NCBI GenBank assembly: GCA_021229015.1
Contig: CM037777.1
Coordinates: 52,893,554 to 52,957,553 of the forward strand
Direction of reading: 5' to 3'
DNA length: 64,000 nt
Source of the DNA: Solen grandis
Taxonomy: Eukaryota; Mollusca; Bivalvia; Adapedonta; Solenidae
The notes below the pieces were generated by a model. That model did no database searches. It was not told where the DNA came from and saw only the letters and a list, made by a program, of their open reading frames with translations. Positions 12,771 through 24,650 of this stretch are shown piece by piece; the stretch's first letter is position 1, and each line of letters opens with the position of its first letter. The position numbers were made by a program, and so were the translations under genes.

Positions 12771-12821
12771 GGGAGATAAATTTGATCAAAATGGGCCAAT
12801 ACATTATGGCTCTTGATGAGA

Positions 12822-13074
12822 CTTGACTTGACTATTTGAGTTTACCGTCGCTTCGACAGTATTTCAGTCATATAGCGAAGTCCAGCTAATTACAGGTGGA
12901 GGAAGACCCCAAATGCACGGAGGCATCCGGGTAGAACCACCGACTTACCGCAAGCAAGCTGGAAGGCTTCCTCACATGAAAATCCAAATGACCCTGCCAG
13001 GTTTCGAACCCACGCGGTGAGGGGCTGAGTGAGTTCTTAAGTCAGCGACTTTACCCTCTCGGCCACGGAGGCCC
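12822..13074 (-). mobile_element. tRNA-derived SINE with 14-bp target-site duplication
   Basis: GGCTCTTGATGAGA is directly repeated at 12808-12821 and 13075-13088. On the minus strand the head reads like a tRNA-Ser/Leu-type promoter: A-box-like 'tggccgagagggt' and B-box-like 'gggttcgaaacc'. The tail ends in 'ctgaaatactgtcg', which recurs in other copies in this window. Related copies are at about 39,172-39,388 and 57,760-57,945. Confidence 0.85.
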
Positions 13075-14295
13075 GGCTCTTGATGAGAATGTAGCCCTTG
13101 TGGTAATGAATAAGTATGTTAAGGTTGATGAAAGGAGCTTTAATAGTTTAAAAATTATGGCCAAGATTAAAGTTTTTCCACAATTTTTTCCTTTAACATG
13201 AGCACCGCATACAGACGCCAACACTCGCCTGTTAAGATCTTTTTTTTCTTTTTAAAAGGGGAGATAAATTAGGTCAAAATGGACCCCACATAAAGATGCC
13301 AGAAGGGGTTGTGTGTGTGAGAGATGGAATAGCAAAGCATGTCTGTAAGCAAAATAATGCAGCAGATTTCTAAAGCTTTTAGCAGTTACACATATTTTTC
13401 ACCTTTGTACTGTAATAAGTTATTTCCTGTTGCAGCATAGACTATACTAAACATACTTTGTAAGATTAAAATGTTGGAAATATGAAATATTTCTAATCTG
13501 CAAGCCTTAATAATATTTATTTACATTTGTATTTCTATTTTATTATTTCATTTATTTTTTCAATGTTAATGAAGTATTTCTCTAGGAAGTGCATTGATTA
13601 CCGAAGTTTAACAAGTAACTGGTGTTGCACGATCAGAATTTTGGTCCAAAAACAAAGTGACATGCAGAATCTTCATACTGCCATCTACTCATATACCAAA
13701 TTTCATAATATTATCTTAAATTGTTTTTAAGTTATCATGGGATCCAGATTTCCAGACGGACATACTGAAGGAGAACAAAGCTATAGTCCCCTCCAGCGTA
13801 AACACCGGTAGGGGACTAATAATATTTTTGTGTGGACTACTGACACCTAAATAGGTAATTTTAGCTATTTAAGAGGTCATAACTTCACAAGTACCAACGA
13901 CAATTTTGCTATTCATTGAACTTGACCTAGATTTTATACCTTCATACATTAGTTTTCAGAAAGATTAATGAAGATCTGATATAAACATGTTTAACTTGGA
14001 GAGCAGACAAAGCTAAAATGTCCAATTTTGACTTCTTCAAGCGTCATAACTCTGAAGTGCCATAAATTTGGCTGGTTATCCAACTTGGTCTAGATTTTAT
14101 GCCTAAAAACATTCTCAACAAGTTTGGTGAAGATCCAAAGAAGACTTAACACCATGGCTTGGGACCCTGATATCTATATTAAAACTAAGCCAATCATAAC
14201 ATGCTAAAGATACGCACAATTAGCACTTGTACTTATAAATACTGTGTAGTTAAATGAAAATCTGACCAGAAGTAGCTGAGAAATAGTGCAGCAGA

Positions 14296-14449
14296 GTTTT
14301 CCCTGGCGCACAAAATTGCCCATTTTGACCTTCAAATTGTGAAAATGACCCCAAAATAATAAAAATATAGACAGAATTTAACCCCTTGATATATATTTAT
14401 ATCAAGGGGTTAAATTCTGTCCCCCATTTTAAAATATCAAGGGGAAAAC
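14296..14449. mobile_element. Small 'gttttccctg' MITE copy containing a perfect palindrome
   Basis: It starts gttttccctgg and ends ggggaaaac, sharing the core 'gcacaaaatt(g/a)cccattttgacc' with 22,094-22,230. Inside, 14370-14421 is a perfect inverted repeat with 24-bp arms and a 4-nt loop (gacagaatttaacccc ... ggggttaaattctgtc). Confidence 0.65.
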
Positions 14450-14912
14450 AGGTGCAGACATAATTTCTATATTTCAAATTTCAAGGAATATCAAAAGGGG
14501 CATAACTCAGTAAAATTTGAAGCAAACAGGACATGCCTACAATTTGTGCAAGTAGGTTTAATACTTATAAACGATGTGAAGTTAAATGATAATATGACCA
14601 ATGGTAGGTGGAAGAAAATGCTAAAAATCAATATTTAAAATTAAGTAGTCATGATGTGCCAAAAAATTAATCAGACTGATGGTAGCCGAGAAAATGTGGT
14701 CAAAATATATTAAATATAAATATAACAAGAGCATGCAACTCATTTAAATCAAGCTTTACTAGATTTGGTACCTATAAATGCTGTGAGGTTATATCAAAAT
14801 CTGACCAAAGGTAGTTAAATCAGGAAGGACAAAAATATTCAATGCATATAACAAAGGGCTTATATATAATGTAGTATCAGTATTGTTCGCGCTGGTCTAA
14901 TTTTCGCGATTT

Positions 14913-15012
14913 NNNNNNNNNNNNNNNNNNNNNNNNNNNNNNNNNNNNNNNNNNNNNNNNNNNNNNNNNNNNNNNNNNNNNNNNNNNNNNNNNNNNNNNN
15001 NNNNNNNNNNNN
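14913..15012. other. Assembly gap of exactly 100 N
   Basis: A run of exactly 100 N is the conventional placeholder for a scaffold join of unknown size. It lies just beyond the last exon I can support of the pseudocaspase-Roc-COR gene, so the end of that gene may be in the missing sequence. Confidence 0.97.
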
Positions 15013-15215
15013 ACACTAACCCAAAATACAGTTTCTTTCGTGTATATACATAGGAAATTCGTTTGCAGTATCTTGATCTGACGAATTAAAGAAATATGAT
15101 TATGAACGAACCACATTATTTTTTTATAACATAAATAGGTGAATTAGTAATAATAGAAGAAGTCTGAAGAGGATCAATCATATTCATCCTTTAGAAACAG
15201 AAATAATGTTCATAC

Positions 15216-15255
15216 CTAATGTTGACAATTTCTCCAATCGGATCCCCTCGGGTAT
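15216..15255 (-). CDS. Pseudocaspase-Roc-COR exon 15: last exon visible
   Basis: Acceptor ATCTTTTTAG, donor TTAG|GTATGA. Encodes IPEGIRLEKLSTL plus one base. Position, size (13 codons plus 1) and phase match the 14-codon-plus-1 exon at 42,849-42,891 that begins a Death domain in the plus-strand paralogue, so a Death domain probably follows. The next exon was not found before the gap. Confidence 0.65.
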
Positions 15256-18200
15256 CTAAAAAGATAAAAATATAGCAAAATAGACAATTAATTGAAAAAT
15301 GTATATATTACAATAATATCGTTTCTTTTTTTAAATAAAGATATAGTTTGATGTGTGCTAGTATCAAACGCATCTTGCAATTATCAGTCTAATCAGTCTA
15401 AAGATATGATAAGCAAGAAATTCTGTCAGGTGTGACAATGATTACCTTGTCATTAAACCATTCCTGCAACATTTCTACTGCAGACAATGCATGAGGGTGA
15501 AAACTGTCCGTGTGTCTGTCGCAGAAAAAGTCCTCCTCGATGGCGCTCTCGAGATCCCGAAGTGTATGTAATCCGTCGTCTAGGTATCCAGAGGTACAAG
15601 TTTCTTTGCACTGTAGCATATACTCGAACGGGTCCTCCATACTACGGCGGTCCTTCATTTGGAAACGCATGAACTCTTTCCGTACTGCTGACGTAACGAC
15701 ACGACGTACGTAGTCACAAATTTGTTGGTCTACAATCTTAGCACCTTTACTGCTGTATCGAGTAATCTGTATTCCAATCCTAGAGTTCCGGAAGAAAAGA
15801 GTCATCCTGTGGCGATCTGTTCCTTTCTCGTGTGTGAGTTCGAAAATGGCGCATCCACAGAAAATGAATTTCTTCTTGCCCTGTGTAGCGATTGGCCATT
15901 TACCTAGACAAACGGCAACAACGCGGTTGAAAACAGCGGGAGGAAGGAAATTCCCTGTGAAGGTCAAACAAAGAACTGGTGTGTTTATACAGTCAGATCT
16001 TGCAGGCATTTGCAATAGTGCTTCCTCTGGTGGTTTCTTAACAAGACAAGGGACAAAATAGAATGGCAAATCCGTCGTTGTCACGCCATCTGTCTCGATG
16101 ATTTTGGCTCTTGCAATGATTTCAAGCTTCTCAAGGAAGAACAGCAGAATTTCATGATTCTTGAAGAATTCGTGCTCTCTGTCTTGTTGCCATATTGCTT
16201 TTGCAAGTTCCTCGTCTAAGTGACCGGAAGTAATAAAATTGTCCCATTGGATTTGAAGGACGCCATACTTCTGACCAAAGTCTTCGGCGCAGATCAAATA
16301 CCTGAAGGCATGGACTATCCACTGAGGATCGAGAATGATAATGTCACGAAGATGTTTTGCGTCATCGAAATAAACAAGTGTTCCATTCTCATTGTGTGCC
16401 CTCAGAAAAAGTCTTAATTGATCGTCGTCGTTGATTGGGCGGGCAAAGTTCTTATCAATTTCTTTTAGATCCTTAAATCGGATGAAGGGTGTTCCGTCCA
16501 TCCTGCGGTCCTCCAGGGCCTGTTCCAGCTCTATCCATTTTGCGGGGACAGATTCGCCCCAGTGTGGCAAGGTCTTAGACACAGCAATTATCTTCTTCTT
16601 CAGGGCCTCGATCTCAGAGTCATGGTTCTTGTTGTCAAGGAGAAACGTTTCTTTTCTGATATTTGGAGCGAGAGGAGTACCTTTAAAGGCCTCCCTAATT
16701 TTCGCAAAGTACTTGATGGCAGATTGTCTTTTCTGGTTGTCATCCTGCACAAATATTAAACATTTAAATAATCATGCTTTATTTGGTATGTGTTGAAAAG
16801 AAGTCGTTCATAACTTTCTAATTTGAAACAAACTAGACATAAAAAACCTTAATCGTAATCGAAGGTTCATGATCTGGACAACTACCTAACCCTGAAGAAG
16901 TACTGAAGTCAACAGCAATGTATTTATTTTTTATGAGAAATAAGTTCCAATGATGGAACAGTAAGTGTTACATATAATTTATGTTGAGTTTGAATAAAAT
17001 TGTTACCCCTGGGAGTTTGTCCTTGTGTGTTCCAACCAATATGATGGGTGGGATACCCGGTTGGATACCACGTGCGTACGTGAAAATGGAGCGTAACCAA
17101 AACATGATGCCACCTATATGTGAATGAATTATATATTCAATCAGTTACATGGTTGAATTCAACATTTCCATATAGAGGTCTTGGTGCAAAAAATATATTT
17201 AATTATTTTTATAAATATGATAGTATTACAAACGACCCTCGACAATTTAATGAAAACAAAAGAAGAACTGTTAATCTGTCTCATAAAGGACTCTTGTCTC
17301 TTTTTTATTTTATTATATAATGTTTGTCAAAAAGCCATCAGGCTTTTGGAAATGGTGGCAATCGCATGGTCAAGGGATAGAGACCGAGGAAATACAAGTG
17401 CCTGAGCGAGCAACCAATAAATTTCACCTACAAATCGGAACAACCCAGGTTGCATTGATAAAAAAGAGCATTGTCAGCCACGTTATTTTGACACTTATGG
17501 GTGCCTGGTAAGTGAATATTGCTATTATTAACGCACTGGTTTTAACAAAAGCTATCCGGATTCGACTCTAGTCCAGTCCGACGTTGTAAAGGAATGGGTA
17601 TTTGATCGCTCAGTCAGACACGTAAGTATTCACAAGGTACTCCGATTACCTCCTACACCAGAGACCACACGATTTCCACAAATATAGTCAATGAGAACAA
17701 GTCCATGAACGAGATCGCTTTCTGTTCAGTCGTTGAAATATAAACCAAGCTTTATATCTTTGACAACGAGACAGACGCCGCACCTTGCTTTTCGATGGTC
17801 TGCACACCTCTCATGTCCATGTACCAGTCCTCATCCAGTGGTTTACTGAGGTCCTCTGCCAAGTTAATGACAAGTAGGTAAACAGATCGGGGACTGAAGA
17901 ACAGTTGGTGGGTCGCATAGTAGATGAATTGGCCAGCAAAGTCCCATAGAGATACTAGGGCTTCCTTCCTTTGTGGTCCTATAATAATTAGTCAAAGCGA
18001 TGCTGCAACACAAATTTGTTACTTCGGCTATCTCCGGAATACTCTCGTGTGTAATAAGGTCCAAACTATGTGACGTCGTAAAATGCTAGTAGCAGTTACC
18101 TCGAGTGCAAGAAATAAAATTTACGTGTTTAGTTTAAACATATTTTATTCATGAATTTTCACAGAAACGTCATAACAAATACAAAGTGACTAGGATCTGC

Positions 18201-21200
18201 TAGGCTTATTGAAACCCATTCCCTAACAACGGAATTCACAATACAAAAAAGACAAGCTGCTTTAGCATTAAATTACTCCAAACAAATATTGTGAAATATA
18301 AAAAATATAAAGAAAAGTTGTGTGCTATCAGTAGGAAATGTTTGAAGCAATTCAATCTATAAGAAAATGTACAGAAAAAAGTGTAAAAAATGGCAAGCGG
18401 CCCTTATTGAATTGAAATTGAATAAACTTCACAAAAATGTTTTTATTTTTTCTGTTGACAAGTACTCAGAGGCATACATCAATAAATGAGAGAAAATTTG
18501 GATGTTAGTGGCAACATTCGAATAGAGCATATCATCTTGTTACGAAAGGCAGCAGAGGTTAGACAATAAAGAAAGAAAAAAATGAGTAACGGTTTCTTCA
18601 CTCAATGGAGATTGCACAATGTTCTTGGCACGAAATGCATTCAGTTCTTAACCTATCTGCGTTTTACGCGGGCTAATGTAAACAAAGTCCGGAATAGGCG
18701 TAGTGGGAAACTGGTAAAAAGTTTTTTTTTTAAATATCTCAAGAGATGGAGAATTTCTTACATCTACAGGTAAGGAGTTCCAAGTTTTAATTACGAAAGG
18801 GAAAAAGGAATTGCAATAAAAAGGAGTTATACATGGAATTGTTCTCTCTATTACGTAGATAATAACGTATATCAGATGTTCTCTCAGGTATGATAATTCG
18901 GAGATAAGTAGAATTAACTAATTCATTATTTTGTAGAATAAAATTACTTTATGAGTGTATCGTCTGTCACTTGCAGTAAGCCATATAAATTGGATGAAAT
19001 CTGATTTACCTGTTATAAAACACGGCGATGAGATTTGAGTAACTTGAAATATGCAAAAGAAAGCTTGAAGAATGATTTCAGTTTCAGAAATTATCAAATG
19101 TATATGTGGAAGGGCAAAATGTCGGTTTGATGGTTGGCCATTATGTGCCACCTAAGCGATATTAATGTGGATGGTATTAAGGACCACACTAGTTTTTGGA
19201 TTCCCGAACTGATGTGACACAGTTATTTTGCTTCTTTTTCTATAACATTTAACTAGGAAAACACCCATAAATTGTACAATTATCATGACATCGTCATTTG
19301 ATGGTATCGATGGTGAACGTGCCTTTCAAGGAGCTTCTTTTTTACCGGTTATAAATTTATTTTAAGTTTTAGAAGCACATGGATACTAACGTCCTGTTTA
19401 ATCCGTAAAGCCTTATTTGTCCGTTTGACTTAAGTGCCTGATTTATAATTACCAAATGCACATCTTCAAAATAATATCAGTGAATCTAATGGCAATATTT
19501 TAGAACCTGGAGAAAATATCGTTTATAATAGGGATTACATTATTTATAAATGAAATAAGTTCAATAATTTCTTGAAATTTTTGACATACCCCTCTTCCTC
19601 CGGGCATCCTGTAAGACACGCATGGCAGTCTTCATGGTGTCCGTGTTGTGCTTTGGGATGGTTTCCAGCATCTCGGACATTGCGGTGCACTGGATGGACA
19701 CACTGGGTGGGGTGGTCTCCTGGGCATAACAATGTCATACAGTTATCTTTATAGGGTTCTAGTCCCAATTTAAATTCATGCCTCGTTCTAGTTATAGTAG
19801 CTATATTTTGAAATACAAATAAGAAAAATGAAATAAAACTTAAGCTATTTTGTTCTCTATATGGCGATACACTGTTTTTATACCGTGAACCAATGGGGTC
19901 TGGCACACGAAAGGTGAATCATATATCACTATGTATAATATATAATAGTTATAGTGAAAGAATAGTGAAAGAAACCTTTGTCTGAAACTTGGAATCAGAT
20001 GGATCGTAAATATCAACTTTAAAGACTAGGGATGATCTGATTGCTTAACTTTGAAATGTTTTGATGTTCGTTAGGCTCTGGTTTCCCTCTGTCTACCATC
20101 TGTATATGTATTGTAAAACAAAGAAATCATCAATGGCACTGGTAAAAGAACTCGAATAAGGAACGATGCTCGGAAAAACAGTCTTCGGAAAATAGCATTT
20201 TATCTGTATACACTGTCAAATGAATTACGAAGACATATTCCATTGTGAATGGACTGGAATCAAGAGGACATCTGTCAAGCAGTGACCCTAATCTATGGCG
20301 TTATACGGCAGTGTGACAACACTACAGCAGTCCAATGCAAACATTTATTTTTATATTATATTCAGACTTTTATGTAGACAATAATGATGTATAGGCCATT
20401 TCTACAGACAAAAGAATGCCAAAGAATAGAAGTAATCCTAAATATTTGGAAACACAAGATTTCGTCAAATAGATCGATCTATTTCGATCATGGTAAAAAA
20501 GAAAATAGAAAACTGGGAACAAGGAAAGTGCGAGCTAACTTTACAATAATTTATTTATCCGTGTGATGAAAACAGATATAGCAATTGCCCCATACACTAG
20601 AGTTGTCTACAGCCATGTGCTCGTCGAACGGGGACGACGAGACACTTTGGTCGCTTCCGCGTTTCAGACGTTTCTTGCTCGGCTCCGTTCCGCCCCCACC
20701 TGATGTAGCCGAAGAACTCTCGACCTCCACACTGTCCGTTTCCTCCTCCTGGTATGCCTCTTGTGGCACCTCTTCGAGGTTTTTGATATCCGGAACTTTC
20801 ATTTCGGAGTCCTCGTCCGTCAGAAGGAGTCTTGCCAATTTAGTGTATGGCATGCTACACTTTGGGTCTAAATGAGACTTAGATCTATTTATTAATGCAT
20901 CGCATATATACATATGGCAAAACAAAAACAACGACAATTGTTGATTTTTCGTTGTTTTAAAGGAAATTCTTCATAATTAATAACCAATATCAAAGATTAC
21001 ATTTTCAAGAAAACAATTCGTGGAGACGCACCGTGCTCCACTGATAAAAACTATCATTATTACCATGACCTTGGAAACAAATAATTGACCAATCTTCAAA
21101 ATCGCAAAGAACTTGAACAACCCAATCTGTACTAGCTTTAAGACCATGCTTTCAAAGGGAGATAAGCAATGCCGTTTTAAACAAAAGAATGAGTTTTCGT

Positions 21201-24200
21201 CATTAAGTGAGCATACCTTCGATTGTCTCCCAGGTTTCATTCCTAACATCAACTTTGCACTTGCCGATGTACACGTCAATGCCGTCAGTGCTTGTTACGT
21301 CATTGATATCCTGGCCCATAATCCGTCGGGCCGTACTCGTCTTGCCGGCGCCGTACAGGCCAACGAACATCAGGCGGACGTTAAAGGATTTGAGACTGCC
21401 GTGCTCCATCATCTTCAGGTAGAGTGCTCTGTCCCCGGGGTTCATGCTCTGAATTTCGTCAGGCATTACTGCAATTGATGAAAGAGTAATGGTACCGATT
21501 TCCTCTTTTAAAATCTTATTTTGTTATTCTTGTTGTAAAGTATACCGTCGCCGCGGCAGTATTTCAGTCATTTGCGACTAAACAGAGGCAACCGTGTAAA
21601 CCCAACATACCGCAACACAAATTTCATTTGGACTAATAAGAGGTATACAAGTTCTTATGAAACCATGAAAACTGACATCCATTATACTGAAAATACGAAT
21701 TAATTTCATATGCAACACGAATTATCCAAGTGTTCATGGACAGTATTCATTTTCTTATTTCGATTTTCGAAAGGTTTCTTTGACAAATGAGGCCAATGAT
21801 AAATTTCACCTCACACATAATTTGACTGAAAAGCTTTTCATGAATTAGTATCAAGATAACAGTGAAATGAAAAGATGCTCTTTTTATCTTGGTTTGTGGG
21901 TTGTTACAAGATACGCACCTGATGTGGTAAGCCCAGGAAAGAAGTAAAATTCTTTCCTCAGCGTACAGTGGCTTGAAGCCTGGTACCTATGGCGGTCGGC
22001 AAACTGCATGAACTGTGGGAATACACAGTAGTAATAATAGTACTAGAAATGGTGGGTGAACAGGTAGAGATGTAGTTGTTATATTAGTAGTAGGGTTTTC
22101 CCTGACGCACAAAATTACCCATTTTGACCCTCAAATTGTATAACTGAAACCCAAATATTACCAAAGTTGTCTCTTTGTATATGTATCAGTGTGTCATTTG
22201 TCCCCTTTTTGAAAATTTCCAGGGAAAACCTTGCAATAGTAAACAGGGTTGAGTAATCAGTAGTAGTGGTATTAGTGGTAGCAGTGTAATAATGGTAGCA
22301 GTGGTGGGTGCGGGTTAAGTATTAGTTTCAAAAGAAGTTACAATCGAGCTGTCAGTGCTGGGGTCAGAGCGGGAAATGCGTCCGTCCCGTAGGGTTCAAA
22401 CCCCAGACTCTTAATTGGTTCTGGCCTCCCTTGCTTGGCGTTAAGCACTTACGGGTAGCTCCAGAACTTGTTACCCCGGTGTAAGGATACTGTAACTGCA
22501 TATGGCATCGCGCCACTTGTCTATGCGGTGATACCGCAGTGAGTTAGCACTGTATTCATCTCATTCATCATGTAGAGAAAGTCCCCGAGTGACGGCAGGA
22601 CATTAAACCCGTAAAAAAAAAAGAAAAAAAAGTTGTAGTCGGTGTTGTTGGTGGTGTAGAAGAGAAGTACGAAGCCGCACTAGTCGCCAGCCCTTTGTGA
22701 GAGTTTATCTGGTATGTCAAAAGTGTGTCGCTAAGGGTTATTAATTTTCTGAGTGGCTTTTTCACCGTAGTCGTTTATAATCTATTTCTTTCTGCTTCCC
22801 CAAACTTACATTATCATACCTCATACACTTACTAGTTTCCAGATATCCTGTGCTGACAACTCGTGGACAAACTTACACAAAATGTAGATGTAGAACATGA
22901 CGCCATTGAAACCTATGGTAAAATATACATATTTGAATATCTTTAATGATTTTTTTCTTTCTCCTTAATTATGCTGGTCTCTTTGATGCGTTAGCGTTTA
23001 TCTGTGCCATGACAATAGTTCAGTCGTATAGCGACGATATCCAGCTTATTACGAGTGAAGCCCTGAGTAACAGAGGCATCTGGGTAAAACCGCAGACCAA
23101 CAGCAAGATCTTACAGGAAATATCCGATTGGCCAGACTGGGATTCGAACCCAAAGGGATGATTTCTAAGCAGTTCATTAATTCAGGTGATATTTGAAACA
23201 TACTAAATTTGATAAAATTCATCTGGAGACTTAACTTTGTCTATTGACTGCCTGAATGTGCTAACAGCTTCCTTTTTTAAATTTTATATATGCGGGTAAC
23301 ACCTTCCGGTCATCAGTGGACGATATTTATCATTTTTACAAAGTTTTTAAGAAGGCATCTTCTTCTGACCTTATGAATTTTGCATCTAAATATGCATATG
23401 TTTTCTCTTCTAGTCGCAAGTATTACGTCTACCATACTAATTTTGTTTAAAGTCACCAAAATAATTTTGGTCCATCAAGCTACCAACAGTGCAACTGGCA
23501 ATGTCTATTTTAAGTCGTATAACTAGCAACCCGCAAAGGCCGGGACCAATATAAGTCATTCAAATCAAATATTTACATTGACAGTTCTAATCAATCTGCA
23601 TTTCTTGCATATAAGACAGGAGTTTCACGCGGATTGAAGGTTGCTATACAAATAACTTTCTGAACCAATCAAAGGAATGATTTACTACACTTATTTAAAT
23701 AAAAAGTTCAACGTATTTACTAAAATATTATTTAAACGAATGATTATAAACACATGAAAAATAATTCAAGGAAAAAGATCCATATTGCATCTGCAACAGA
23801 GACTCATTCCTATCCATAAACATTTTGTTCCCGTTTCTTGATCGCATATAGTACATTGAAAATACCTGTAGAAGCAAGTATATAGTCTGGGTCCTCATTG
23901 TCGACTGCAATCTCGTTCACTTGCTGCACTATATTGTCATCTCCTGTGATTATGATTAACCCGAGTTAAAATTCCATAAATGTTGGTAGCATTGCAACTT
24001 CGTGTTAGTCATTTTTTTATTTTATTTATTAAAAGATAACAACAATATTACGAAAATATTTAGAAAAACATAGTTAAACAAAAAGTTGCTTAACTATTGC
24101 AATATATTATTAATGACGTGAAATTACCAATGACGTATAGAAGTTTCGGTTTCTCCGCCAGATATGGAGCATTTTCTCTATTAAGGATTATGGGTAGATA

Positions 24201-24608
24201 TCCAAACTCAAACCCATCCGGAGTTCCATACACAATGACAATGAAAGAGTCGATATGCAGGTTTTCCTCCTTGGTGGCCTCCTCTTGGATTATGGCTCGC
24301 ACTTTCTGTAGTTATAAGTACAAACAAGATGTGTTCGAAAAACACTATGCCCCCCGTCTGAGCAGGTCAGATGTCAAATGCTTGATGTCAACTGAAAGCC
24401 ATTCATGAGAGGAGAAAGTATGTCAAATATATATATTTTACTCCATATAGTAATGCTCAAGATCAACAACAACAGAAAAAAAAATAAAGGGACCTAATTA
24501 AAAAAGTAGACCCAACAGATTTCTGTTTCATAATTATAACATTTCTGCTACTATTTATATATTTTTTGTTTCAAGTCAATACCTCAATAGTTCAGGAGTT
24601 ATGTTCTT

Positions 24609-24650
<42 letters not shown>

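Noticed and set aside
15487..16796. Several plus-strand open frames across 15.5-16.8 kb
   Set aside because: They are antisense shadows of the COR exon; only the minus-strand frame carries domain motifs and conserved splice sites.
21203..21466. ATG at 21,466 as the start of a separate Roc gene
   Set aside because: An upstream exon (21,919-22,012) joins it in frame across a good acceptor, and continuous phases run back to 30,405. Kept only as a test in the findings.
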